The notes: generated from the sequence alone by a model not told the origin. 13,749 nucleotides of DNA from Candidatus Nanopelagicales bacterium (GCA_023264215.1 JALQSY010000031.1:1-13749), one strand, 5' to 3'; shown: positions 1 through 7,264, counted from the stretch's first letter. Made by a program: numbers and translations.

Positions 1-599
1 GGGGACTCGACACCGGTCTGGACCTCGAAGAAGTCCTCGCCGGTGCCATCTCCTCGCGTCCGCACGTGATTGCTCTCAGTGGAGGTGTAACGATCGAAGA
101 ACTCCGACTTGTTGCCCGTCGTCGTCTTGCCGGTCCACGAAACAAAAGGGATGTAGGACAGATCGTCGAACTTGAACTCCTCGTACTTGTCCTCCAGAGG
201 ATCCACCAGGCCGGCCGTGGTCATCTGGCGTGAGTTGGTGTTCTGGCCGCCATTGCTGGTCTTCTGCGCTCCATACACGCACTGCTCGCGGGGTGGTCCG
301 TCCTCAGCCGTACCACCCCAGCACTGCATGATCTGGATGTAGTTGACGCCGACGGGCCCGAAGTCGGGCTTCGTAGGCTTGCCGCCCTCCCAGCTGACGC
401 GCACCACCTGATTCACCAGATTGCGCGTCTGCGACACGGTGACGCGCAAGTCGGCGAAGGGGCCCGCGCCCTCCTTGGTGAGAGCGCTGGACTCGTTGCG
501 AGGCGACGCGTCAACCGGCGCAGCCGATGCTGGCATCGCCAGGGTGCCCCCACCAGCGATCAGGGCGAGACCGGCTGCGGAGATGGCCAGACGCTTCAT
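1..599 (-). CDS. Secreted protein of unknown function downstream of pstS (partial, C-terminus beyond window)
   Basis: The reading frame is open from an ATG at 599 to the left edge, so about 199 N-terminal residues are visible and there is no stop. Residues 1-26 form a signal peptide: MKR, a hydrophobic core, then an ASA cleavage site. The mature part contains VNYIQIMQCWGG near residues 85-96 and a Cys in EQCVYG that could pair with the first Cys; both fit an exported protein. The ATG overlaps the pstS stop as ATGA, so it is probably translationally coupled to pstS. This start is also the only one that puts the signal peptide at the N-terminus. I recall similar secreted proteins with a distal PBP-like domain beside phosphate transport genes in actinobacteria, but that domain would lie outside the window. 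A role in phosphate capture or cell-wall attachment is an inference from the operon only. Confidence 0.8.
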   Translation of the reverse strand, partial: MKRLAISAAGLALIAGGGTLAMPASAAPVDASPRNESSALTKEGAGPFADLRVTVSQTRNLVNQVVRVSWEGGKPTKPDFGPVGVNYIQIMQCWGGTAEDGPPREQCVYGAQKTSNGGQNTNSRQMTTAGLVDPLEDKYEEFKFDDLSYIPFVSWTGKTTTGNKSEFFDRYTSTESNHVRTRGDGTGEDFFEVQTGVES

Positions 600-2323
600 G
601 CGTCACCGCCAGCGCGCCGTGCAGCCATATAGCGCGCTACAAGCGGTGGGGCGAAGAGCAGCGCGACCACGACGAGGAAGGTCGCGACGAGGAGCCCGGT
701 GTAGGGGCCCCAACCCGAGCTCGCCTGGGTGGACACCGGGATGCCGGCGACATACGCGGCCCCGGCGCCTGCGGCTGCTGCTGCTGCGGGATCGACGATG
801 ACCTCGCCCGTGGTGGCATCCACCGTGGTGGTCTCCGCGGCGATGACCTGGCCGGTCTCTGGGTCGACCACCACCGCCGCGCCTGTGTCCACCGCGACAT
901 CGGTCACGGCAACGTCGGTCGTCACTCCACCGGCCGTGCCCCCCGCAGCCGCGCCCCCCGCAGCCGCGCCACCGCCTGAGCTACCGCCCCCGGAGTTACC
1001 GCCCCCGGAGTTACCGCCCCCGGAGTTACCGCCGCCGGAGTTACCGCCGCCGGAGCTGCCGCCGCCGGAGTTGCCGCCGCCGGCCTCAGCCACCGTCCCG
1101 CACTGGGTCGGGCCCTTGGCGTCGCATGCCGGCGGCTGCGGCGCGGTCTTGGCGAGGGTGTTCGAGCCATCAGCCGAGAAGGTCGGGTTGTTGCACTTGG
1201 CAATGTTGATGTTCTCGACCACGGCGCCGGGGATACGTCGAATCTGATCGAACCCGGCCTTCACCAGGTTGATCGGCAGGGGCGAGTAGCCGAGTGCATC
1301 CGCCTGCTGCTGTCCCTGGCAGAGGAAATAGTTTGCGAAGTCAGCGAGCGTGTTGCCCTTTTCGTTGCTGAAGCCGTTGTCGTTGCTCGTCGGCAGGATC
1401 ATGTAGCTGTAGGACGAGAGCGGATAGGCGCGCTTGTCCGCGTTGCCGTAGACGCCCGAGAGATTCTGCGACAGATCCGGGTTGATCCGAGCCCCGAGCA
1501 GACCGACGGCGACCGCCTCGGCTGTTGGCAGGACGTAGAAGCCGGCCTTGTTGAGCACCTTCGCCGCCGGGAAGCCGGCCGCCTTGGCGTAGGAGTACTC
1601 GACGTACGTGATGGTCCCGACGCTTTGGTCCTGCTTCACATATCCCGAGACGCCGAGCGAGCCGCTCTGGGCGACAAAGCCCGGCCCGCTGGGGAAATTG
1701 GACGTGAAGCCGCAGGGCGTGGAGCGTCCGACCTTCTGGCAGTAGGCATTCCAGATGCTCGGATACTCCGCTGCCAGCCAGGCCGTGAACTGTGCGGTCG
1801 TGCCCGAGCCGTCAGAGCGCACTACCGGCACGACCTTGATCGGCGGCAGCGTCAGGCCGGGATTGTCTGTCTTGATGGCCGGGTCGTCCCACTTGGTGAT
1901 GACCCCGGTGAAGATCTTCGCGATGTTCTCACCCGACAGGCGCAACTGCGTGACACGGTTGGGCCCGATCCTGAGGTTGTACATGAAGGACGTGCCGCCT
2001 GCCACGATCGGCATGTACGCGAAGGGTCGAGTGGGGACAGGGTCGACCGCGTTGCCGTCCTTGAGCCCATAGGGGATTTCCGACACAGCGAAGTCGACGG
2101 TGCCGTTGCGGAACTGATTTCGCCCATCGGATGAGCCCGACGCTTGGAAGTCGATCCTCATCCCGTACTGATTGACATTGCGGCGCCACTGGTCCATCGC
2201 ATTGGCACTCCATGTCGAGCCGGCGCCGGACACGGGGACGTAGCTCGCCGCCGAGGCGGGCACGAGGGGGCTGAGGAGTGCGAGGCCGAAGGCAAGCACG
2301 GCGACGCTGAGGACACGCTTCAT
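596..2323 (-). CDS. pstS: Phosphate ABC transporter substrate-binding protein PstS, with C-terminal membrane anchor
   Basis: This is the extracellular phosphate-binding component of the Pst transporter. The 575-residue protein has a Sec signal peptide (1-26, ending PASAAS), then a PstS domain to about residue 380. Phosphate-binding signatures are GAGSTWS at 33-39, ASGSSDGRNQF at 61-71 and RSDGSGTT at 169-176. The domain carries four Cys residues (195, 204, 335, 377) that could form disulfides. After it come a GGGNS/GGGSS repeat linker (about 415-452), an Ala/Gly/Val-rich spacer with two similar VD-x-x-TG-x-VI stretches (about 487-511), a hydrophobic helix (about 541-564) and a short basic tail. 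Actinobacterial PstS proteins are usually lipoproteins of about 370 residues; here there is no lipobox Cys, so the C-terminal helix probably anchors it. The ATG overlaps the pstA stop as ATGA, with a GGAGA ribosome site seven bases upstream. Identification of the family is firm; the anchor topology is inferred. Confidence 0.95.
   Translation of the reverse strand: MKRVLSVAVLAFGLALLSPLVPASAASYVPVSGAGSTWSANAMDQWRRNVNQYGMRIDFQASGSSDGRNQFRNGTVDFAVSEIPYGLKDGNAVDPVPTRPFAYMPIVAGGTSFMYNLRIGPNRVTQLRLSGENIAKIFTGVITKWDDPAIKTDNPGLTLPPIKVVPVVRSDGSGTTAQFTAWLAAEYPSIWNAYCQKVGRSTPCGFTSNFPSGPGFVAQSGSLGVSGYVKQDQSVGTITYVEYSYAKAAGFPAAKVLNKAGFYVLPTAEAVAVGLLGARINPDLSQNLSGVYGNADKRAYPLSSYSYMILPTSNDNGFSNEKGNTLADFANYFLCQGQQQADALGYSPLPINLVKAGFDQIRRIPGAVVENINIAKCNNPTFSADGSNTLAKTAPQPPACDAKGPTQCGTVAEAGGGNSGGGSSGGGNSGGGNSGGGNSGGGNSGGGSSGGGAAAGGAAAGGTAGGVTTDVAVTDVAVDTGAAVVVDPETGQVIAAETTTVDATTGEVIVDPAAAAAAGAGAAYVAGIPVSTQASSGWGPYTGLLVATFLVVVALLFAPPLVARYMAARRAGGDA
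983..1087. repeat. 15-bp tandem repeat array coding for the PstS Gly/Asn/Ser linker
   Basis: Seven consecutive 15-bp units, plus-strand consensus accgccSccggagtt, run from 983. The first three units are identical, and later units differ at one to four positions. Read on the minus strand they encode pentapeptides GGGNS or GGGSS. A degenerate partial unit lies just before 983. The array is in frame, so gain or loss of units would change linker length without breaking the gene. Confidence 0.9.
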
Positions 2324-3603
2324 CGTGGGTCTCCGAAGTCGAGGGATCGGGGTCCAGACGACGTTCCCGCGGCTGCCTCTGCCGATGCGACCCGAGCAGC
2401 GTCAAGCTTGGTGAACCTTTGGGAATCCTCACGTGAACGCTTCGCCCGCCGGCGCTGCTGGAACTTGGTGAGGTTGCCCGGACCCCGGCCGCCGATGATG
2501 CGCGCGATGGCGAAGAGGATGAGCACGAGAAGCATGAGTACGGCGGCCGTGCCGAAGCCGCGGGCGATCATGGATGGCTCCGGAGACTTCACGAACTCCC
2601 AGGTGGCCAGCGGCAGCGAGATCATCGGGCCGGTCGTCGGATTCGTGTTGAGGGATGCGGTGAAGCCCGCGGTGAGCAGGACCGGTGCAGTCTCGCCGAT
2701 GCCCATCGCGGTCCCGAGGATGATCGACGTCATCAAGCCCGACTTGGCGGTCGGCAAGGTGACGCGCCAGACCGTGCTCCACTGCCCGGCACCCAGCGCG
2801 TAAGCGGCCTCCTTGAGCGAGCCCGGCACCAGTCGCAGGACCACGTCTGCCGAGCGGATCATGATCGGGAGCATCATCACGCTGATCGCGAGAGCGGCCG
2901 CGAAGCCCGACTTCGGTAGGCCGAAGATCAAGATGAGGGAGGCGTAGATGAACAGGCCCGCCACGATCGAGGGCAGGGCGGTCATCGCCTCGGTGATCGT
3001 GCGCACCAGTCGGCTGAAGGCACCGGGGACCTCATTGAGGAAGACGGCGCAGGCGATTCCGAGAGGGATGACCACCACCAACGCGATCGCGATGATGATG
3101 AGCGTGCCGACGATGGCGTGCAAGACACCGCCCATGTCCAGCGGATCCAGGGGCCCGGCCGCTGACATGTCCTGCGTGTAGAAGTTGCTGTTGACCAGCG
3201 CTTCCCAGCCACGGAGCACCGTGAAGACGACCACGAAGACCAGTGCGAGGAGCATGAGGAAGGCGATGCTGTGGATGATCGTCGCCGCGACTCGATCTCG
3301 GACGGCTGACCGGGTCTCGTCCATCGAGACGAGCACGGCGTAGATGACCACGAAGAGCAGGTAGGCGACGACGATGAAGCCGAGGATTCCTGACAGAGGC
3401 AGGAGGGTGAAGAGGAGCGCCGTGAGCCCCACTGCGCTGACGGCCGCCCCGCTGACGGCGAGCACGTCGGTCCGCCGGAGCCCTCCGATGCGACGAGGCG
3501 TCGGCTCAGAGGTCGGAGGAGTCCAGTTGGTCACTCGCGTGCGCCGGCGCCCCTCGTTGAACTGGTCGTCGAGCGCCGACAGGGCATTGGTGTCCAGGGT
3601 CAT
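2320..3603 (-). CDS. pstA: Phosphate ABC transporter permease PstA
   Basis: This is one of the two membrane permeases that form the phosphate channel with PstC. With the ATG at 3603 the protein has 427 residues, against roughly 300 in Escherichia coli. The extra length is an N-terminal hydrophilic stretch with two added hydrophobic segments (about 45-95) and a basic, hydrophilic C-terminal tail (about 373-427). The core permease region (about 108-372) carries the EAA loop that docks the ATPase: EAAYALGAGQWSTVWRVTLP at 265-284. The frame is open up to 3699, but that start would overlap pstC by 89 bases and add a non-hydrophobic, Arg/Ser-rich extension; the ATG at 3603 lies seven bases after the pstC stop. 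The stop overlaps the pstS start as ATGA. The ATPase partner PstB is not in the window. Confidence 0.93.
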   Translation of the reverse strand: MTLDTNALSALDDQFNEGRRRTRVTNWTPPTSEPTPRRIGGLRRTDVLAVSGAAVSAVGLTALLFTLLPLSGILGFIVVAYLLFVVIYAVLVSMDETRSAVRDRVAATIIHSIAFLMLLALVFVVVFTVLRGWEALVNSNFYTQDMSAAGPLDPLDMGGVLHAIVGTLIIIAIALVVVIPLGIACAVFLNEVPGAFSRLVRTITEAMTALPSIVAGLFIYASLILIFGLPKSGFAAALAISVMMLPIMIRSADVVLRLVPGSLKEAAYALGAGQWSTVWRVTLPTAKSGLMTSIILGTAMGIGETAPVLLTAGFTASLNTNPTTGPMISLPLATWEFVKSPEPSMIARGFGTAAVLMLLVLILFAIARIIGGRGPGNLTKFQQRRRAKRSREDSQRFTKLDAARVASAEAAAGTSSGPRSLDFGDPR

Positions 3604-3610
3604 GGCACGC

Positions 3611-4684
3611 TCACTCGTCCGTCGCAGCGCCGGATCGGGTGCGAGCGATGACGCTCGACGCCGCGAAATTGACGACAAGGGTGATGAGGAACAGAGCAAG
3701 GCCGGCAGCCATCAGGGCCGACGTACCGAAGGGAGTCGCCTCGCCGTATCTCAGGGCGATGAGCGCAGCGACGGAGTTTGTCCCGTTCTGGAGGATGTGC
3801 GGCTGGATGATGAAGACCGGGGAGATGATCAGCGCCACGACGATCGTCTCGCCAAGAGCGCGCCCGAGGCCGAGCATCGTCCCGCCGATCATGCCGCCCT
3901 TGCCGAAGGGGATGACGACGGCGCGGATCATCCCCCACTTTGTCGCTCCGAGGGCGTAGGCCCCCTCGCGCTCACCCACGGGAGCCTGGGAGAAGACCTC
4001 GCGCATGACTGCTGTCGTGAACGGCGCGACCATGATTGCGACCACAACGGCCGCGATGAAGGTCGATGAGGTGAACACCGTGGCCGTTGACAGAGGGTCA
4101 TCGGGATCCGAGCCATCGACGGAGAAGATCGGAATCCAGCCGAAGTAGGTGGAAATCCATCGAGCGATCCCGATCATGTGGCCCTGCAGGAAGAAGAACC
4201 CCCAGAGGCCGAAGACCACACTGGGGACCGCTGCCATCAGGTCGACGAGGGCCACCAGTGACTGCTTGATCGCGCGGGGCGCGTACTCGGAGATGTAGAG
4301 GGCGACGGCGGTCGAGAGCGGCACCACGATGATGATGGAGGTGAAGGCGATGAACACCGTGCCCGCTAGCACCGCCGCGATGCCGAACTGGCCGCCGTCG
4401 GGCTCCCAGACTTGCGTGGTGATGAACGAGGGACCCGCCACCTGCAGAGCTTCGAGCGCTCGGGCGGACAGGAAGAGTCCGACCAGCGTCATGATCAGCA
4501 GGACCGCGATGCCGCTCGCTCGAAGGGTGCCGCGGAAGAACTGGTCGGTGAAGCTGCGAGTGATGCTGATCTGCCGCGGTTCGACGTCGTCATACGACCC
4601 TCGGTCGACCGGGGTGAACGTCGTCGCCACAGGGGGAGCCTGTCCACGTCCGCTGTCGCGGAGGGGGCTTGCGCCTGAACTCAC
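3611..4684 (-). CDS. pstC: Phosphate ABC transporter permease PstC
   Basis: This is the second membrane permease of the Pst phosphate importer and the first gene of this operon. The 357-residue protein starts with a hydrophilic segment (1-50), followed by about six transmembrane segments. The EAA loop is at about 238-264 (EREGAYALGATKWGMIRAVV in its first part), and RALGETIVVALI at 275-286 is typical of PstC. The start is GTG at 4684: an in-frame TAG lies 24 bases upstream and no other start codon lies between. There is no clear ribosome site. The operon order C-A-S with pstS after the permeases differs from the usual S-C-A-B. Transcription probably begins in the 146-bp divergent gap shared with the HD gene. 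Confidence 0.93.
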   Translation of the reverse strand: MSSGASPLRDSGRGQAPPVATTFTPVDRGSYDDVEPRQISITRSFTDQFFRGTLRASGIAVLLIMTLVGLFLSARALEALQVAGPSFITTQVWEPDGGQFGIAAVLAGTVFIAFTSIIIVVPLSTAVALYISEYAPRAIKQSLVALVDLMAAVPSVVFGLWGFFFLQGHMIGIARWISTYFGWIPIFSVDGSDPDDPLSTATVFTSSTFIAAVVVAIMVAPFTTAVMREVFSQAPVGEREGAYALGATKWGMIRAVVIPFGKGGMIGGTMLGLGRALGETIVVALIISPVFIIQPHILQNGTNSVAALIALRYGEATPFGTSALMAAGLALFLITLVVNFAASSVIARTRSGAATDE

Positions 4685-4830
4685 TTCGTCGATTGGGTGA
4701 ACGCACGCCTACCGAGGTCGCCGATGAGGACCACGTTGCAAAAAGATGAACAGAAGCCGACCTGTGAGGGTCCTCACGATGACGTCGAGATGGCGCGCAT
4801 GAGGCGGGTGGCGCCTGCACACTTGCCCTC
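4685..4830. promoter_or_regulatory. Divergent promoter region between pstC and the HD-domain gene
   Basis: The 146-bp gap separates two outward-reading genes and must hold the pst promoter. Visible elements are an inverted repeat GTGAGG-GT-CCTCAC at 4765-4778 and, on the minus strand, two GTTCA-Y-C motifs (complement of 4746-4752 and of 4696-4702). These resemble single half-units of the actinobacterial PhoP box (consensus GTTCACC-like direct repeats), but they are 50 bases apart rather than adjacent, so a PHO box is only a suggestion. An A/T-rich run at about 4738-4748 could be part of a promoter. Confidence 0.4.
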
Positions 4831-5385
4831 GTGCCAGGACAGAGTGCTGATGTCGTCGCCCGTGCCAGGGATCTCGCGGGCGACGTGCTTCGAGAGGACG
4901 CCCGCCTCTACCAGCACGCCGCTCGCGCGGCCCGACATGCCAGTGTCCTCGCTCACCGCATCAATGGCGGGCACCCGGCGGACGTGACCGCGGCCGCGTG
5001 GCTCCATGACCTCGGTCATGCCCCCACCATCCGGCGGACCGGCTTCCATCCTCTCGACGGTGCACTCTTCCTGATCCGAGAGCAGTGGCCCGAACGCGTC
5101 GTGCGCCTGGTGGCCCACCATTCCCTCGCCGCCATGGAGGCGCCGTTCTACGGGGTCGGGCACCATCTCAACGTCATCGAGCCGGTCAGCGGCGTGGACC
5201 CGGACATCCTCACGGCCGCTGATCTGCTCGGGGGCTCGGGCGAGCCCGCTCCCACCGTGGGGGAACGACTCGACGCGCTACGGCGTGCCGATGACGAAGC
5301 CGGATTGGTCCCGGCGGACGTGCGCCAGGAGCGATACGCGGGTCTTGCGTTGGCCTACCAGCGCGTGCAGTCCCTCCTCACGTAG
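4831..5385 (+). CDS. HD-domain metal-dependent phosphohydrolase-like protein
   Basis: The 184-residue protein consists of an HD domain. Candidate metal ligands are in the expected order: H29 or H36, the HD pair H59-D60 within AAWLHDLGH, H96 and H97 in VAHH, and D131 in AADLLGG. FHPLDGALFL at 72-81 is shared with a common actinobacterial HD family of this size (pattern AAWLHDIGYAP...GFHPLDGA). HD proteins usually hydrolyse phosphate esters such as nucleotides; the substrate here is unknown. The start is GTG at 4831, with no clear ribosome site and no in-frame alternative nearby. A paralogue follows after 67 bases on the same strand. It is divergent from pstC, so a link with phosphate status is possible but only inferred from position. 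Confidence 0.85.
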   Translation: MPGQSADVVARARDLAGDVLREDARLYQHAARAARHASVLAHRINGGHPADVTAAAWLHDLGHAPTIRRTGFHPLDGALFLIREQWPERVVRLVAHHSLAAMEAPFYGVGHHLNVIEPVSGVDPDILTAADLLGGSGEPAPTVGERLDALRRADDEAGLVPADVRQERYAGLALAYQRVQSLLT

Positions 5386-5452
5386 ACGGCGCTTCACCCA
5401 AAGTTCATGCGCCGTGCGCGTCAGTGTCACCTCGAGGCGGTGGCATTCGACT

Positions 5453-6031
5453 GTGGACAGTCAGCTCATCCGCTACGCGCGTGACGCATCGCAGACCGCA
5501 TTGGCATCGCAGGCTCCACTCGCCTGGGAGCGGAGTGCCCGTGCCGCCGCCCTCGCCGACAACGCCGTGACGATCTTGGACAGGCCGCGGGGAGAGATCA
5601 TCATCGCCGCTGCCTGGCTGCATGGGATCGGCGAAGCATCAGCAGCGAGGCGTACGAATTTCGCCCCCGTCGACGGAGCCCTGCACCTGCTATCCGAGGG
5701 ATGGCCCACCCCCGTCGTCCACCTGGTCGCGCACCAGGCACAGGCCAGGCTCGTGGCTCCGGCGTACGGGGCGACGGAGGAGATCGCCCTGTTCGAACGC
5801 ATCCAAGGCTGGCCGAGCGACATCCTCGACTACGCCATCGTGCTGGGCGGCGACGGCACGGGATCGCTCAATCCGGAGGCATGCGTTCGCCTTGCTGCCA
5901 AGCAGCTTCCTGCCTCGCTGCGCATCAGCGCTCGGGATCGAAGCGAACGCGAGCGGCGCCTGCGCCGGGCGATCGATCGGGTCGATGCGGCGCTCATCGG
6001 AGCCCGGGCGTCAGCTCCCGCAACAATGTGA
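5453..6031 (+). CDS. Degenerate HD-domain paralogue (probable pseudoenzyme)
   Basis: The 192-residue protein aligns over its length with the HD protein just upstream: AAAWLHGIGEA against AAAWLHDLGHA, RTNFAPVDGALHLL against RTGFHPLDGALFLI, and VVHLVAHQ against VVRLVAHH. The metal ligands are mostly gone. The HD Asp is Gly (H57-G58), the first His positions are non-His, the second His of the HH pair is Gln (H94-Q95), and the last Asp position is Ile. The reading frame is intact, so this is an active-site loss and not a broken gene. The GTG at 5453 is chosen because it matches the start of the paralogue; a GTG at 5414 is possible. The C-terminal tail (about 150-192) is Arg-rich and helical. The last 38 bases overlap the convergent arsC gene. 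A regulatory or partner role for the active HD protein is inferred. Confidence 0.78.
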   Translation: MDSQLIRYARDASQTALASQAPLAWERSARAAALADNAVTILDRPRGEIIIAAAWLHGIGEASAARRTNFAPVDGALHLLSEGWPTPVVHLVAHQAQARLVAPAYGATEEIALFERIQGWPSDILDYAIVLGGDGTGSLNPEACVRLAAKQLPASLRISARDRSERERRLRRAIDRVDAALIGARASAPATM

Positions 6032-6404
6032 CGACGCGCTCACGGATCTCGTCGCGGATGGCGCGGACGGACTCGATTCCCTGCCCGGCCGGATCATCGA
6101 GGACCCAGTCCTCGTAGCGCTTGCCCGGGAAGATCGGGCACGCGTCCCCGCAGCCCATGGTGATCACCGCGTCGGCTGCGCGCACGAACTCGGTGGTGAG
6201 CACGGTGGGGATGGCCGTCGAGATGTCGATGCCCTCCTCTGCCATGGCCTCGACGGCAACCGGGTTGACCGCAGGACCGGGAGCGGATCCCGCGGAGAGG
6301 ACGTCGACACTGCCGTCACTCAGCGCTCGCAGGTAGCCAGCGGCCATCTGCGAACGGCCCGCATTGTGCACGCAGACGAAGAGCACGGTGGGCCTGTCAT
6401 CCAT
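5994..6404 (-). CDS. arsC: Arsenate reductase ArsC, low-molecular-weight phosphatase fold
   Basis: This enzyme reduces arsenate to arsenite in the cytoplasm. The 136-residue protein has the phosphatase P-loop CVHNAGRSQM at 11-20, with nucleophile C11 and R17. It also has C85 and C89 in MGCGDACP, candidate resolving cysteines, and the general-acid region DDPAG at 103-107. It belongs to the family of thioredoxin- or mycothiol-coupled reductases; the sequence alone does not decide the reductant. An in-frame start 36 bases upstream is rejected because the ATG at 6404 has a strong ribosome site, AAAGGGAGG, five bases away. The start lies within the end of the aquaporin gene (8-base overlap), so the two are co-transcribed and probably coupled. 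A tyrosine phosphatase role is possible, but the arsR/aqpS context favours arsenate. Confidence 0.9.
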   Translation of the reverse strand: MDDRPTVLFVCVHNAGRSQMAAGYLRALSDGSVDVLSAGSAPGPAVNPVAVEAMAEEGIDISTAIPTVLTTEFVRAADAVITMGCGDACPIFPGKRYEDWVLDDPAGQGIESVRAIRDEIRERVVTLLRELTPGLR

Positions 6405-7152
6405 GACGGCCTCCCTTTCGGTCCAGGCCGTCGCCGTCATGCACGGGGTACGGCAGATCCAGCGGCTCGGGAGTCATCCCGCGCCGGGGGTAGAGCAACT
6501 CTGTCAACGCAGCGCCCACGGCGGCGCCCACGATCTGGAACGCGATGAAGTAAGGCACCGATGCCGGCGAGATGCCCGCGAAGGTGTCGGTGAGGCTTCG
6601 GCCGATCGTGACGGCGGGGTTGGCAAAGGAGGTCGAGGAGGTGAAGAAGTACGCCGACCCGATCCAGGCGGGCACCAAGATCGCACCGAGTCGGCCATTG
6701 CCGGTGCGCGTGAGGGCCCCGATGATCAGCAGCAAGCCCGCCGTGGCGACGATCTCACCCAACCAGATCGGACCGCCCTCGCGCACGCGCGTAGACGGCT
6801 CCCAGGCAGGCAGCGCGAACATGACGTTCGCCAGGGCAACGCCTGCGAGCGCTCCGGCGACCTGCGCGAGGACGTAGAGCAGCCCCTCGCCTACTCGCAT
6901 CTCGCGGCGCACCATCTCGACGCCGGTGACGCAGGGATTGAAGTGCGCCCCTGAGATCGGCCCGAGCATCCAGATGAGGACCCCGAGAGCGGCCACGGTC
7001 GACACCGCATTGACCAGCAGGACGACAGCGAGGTCATCGGATAGCAGGGCACCCATGATCCCGGATCCGATGACGGCAGCGACCAGCAGCCCCGTGCCCA
7101 GGAACTCGGCCAGGAGCCGTCGCCCGAGCACCTGAGGCGCCTCCGAGGACAT
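6397..7152 (-). CDS. aqpS: Aquaporin-family channel, AqpS-like, in arsenic operon
   Basis: This is a MIP-family channel of 251 residues with six hydrophobic segments and two half-helix loops. The first loop reads HFNPCVTG, with NPC at 72-74 in place of the usual NPA; the second reads SFANPAVTIG, with NPA at 178-180. The residue after the second NPA is Val, where water channels have the pore Arg, so the selectivity filter should be wider or less polar. In Sinorhizobium meliloti an arsR-aqpS-arsC operon encodes a channel that lets arsenite flow out after arsenate reduction; the gene order here is the same in kind, and no efflux pump is next to it. The ATG at 7152 is chosen because it sits just before the first helix; a GTG at 7188 would add 12 residues rich in Arg and Pro. 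Confidence 0.88.
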   Translation of the reverse strand: MSSEAPQVLGRRLLAEFLGTGLLVAAVIGSGIMGALLSDDLAVVLLVNAVSTVAALGVLIWMLGPISGAHFNPCVTGVEMVRREMRVGEGLLYVLAQVAGALAGVALANVMFALPAWEPSTRVREGGPIWLGEIVATAGLLLIIGALTRTGNGRLGAILVPAWIGSAYFFTSSTSFANPAVTIGRSLTDTFAGISPASVPYFIAFQIVGAAVGAALTELLYPRRGMTPEPLDLPYPVHDGDGLDRKGGRHG

Positions 7153-7248
7153 GGGCCTACCCCGCCGCCGCACCGCGGGCGGCTGCACGCGTCCACCGGA
7201 CGGGAGACGGGAGTCGACGTGAAGTCACTGCTGTACCTTGGCAACCAC

Positions 7249-7264
7249 ATTGATATCTGTCAAT
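7249..7264. promoter_or_regulatory. Probable ArsR operator in the arsR/aqpS divergent promoter
   Basis: ATTGA and TCAAT form an inverted repeat with a 6-base spacer (ATTGATATCTGTCAAT), of the size and AT content typical of ArsR-family operators. It lies between a possible -35 (TTGGCA, 7238-7243) and -10 (CAATAT, 7261-7266) for arsR, separated by 17 bases. On the minus strand it contains a perfect TTGACA (7263-7258) that could be the -35 for aqpS-arsC. Binding of ArsR here would block both directions. Confidence 0.65.

Noticed and set aside
983..1087. Short regular repeats as a CRISPR array
   Set aside because: Units are 15 bp and contiguous, without spacers, and encode a protein linker.
729..1247. 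Plus-strand open frame rich in PPPEL repeats
   Set aside because: It is the antisense reading of the PstS Gly/Asn/Ser repeat and linker; the minus-strand frame has a signal peptide, PstS motifs and a membrane anchor.
3604..3699. Upstream start for pstA at 3699
   Set aside because: It would overlap pstC by 89 bases and add an Arg/Ser-rich tail; the ATG at 3603 directly follows the pstC stop.
3374..4069. 231-codon plus-strand open frame across the pstA/pstC junction
   Set aside because: It lacks any recognisable domain and is rich in Arg, Asp and Ser as expected from antisense of GC-rich genes; both permeases on the other strand are certain.
5285..5452. N-terminal extension of the second HD gene into the first
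   Set aside because: The added residues are an out-of-frame reading of the first HD gene; alignment with the paralogue begins at the GTG at 5453.
4831..6031. HD pair as a toxin-antitoxin module
   Set aside because: Both proteins are homologous to each other and similar in size, and neither has antitoxin or nuclease features; I see no support beyond adjacency.
5622..6548. 308-codon plus-strand open frame
   Set aside because: It is a shifted reading of the second HD gene and the antisense of arsC; it has no domain signature.
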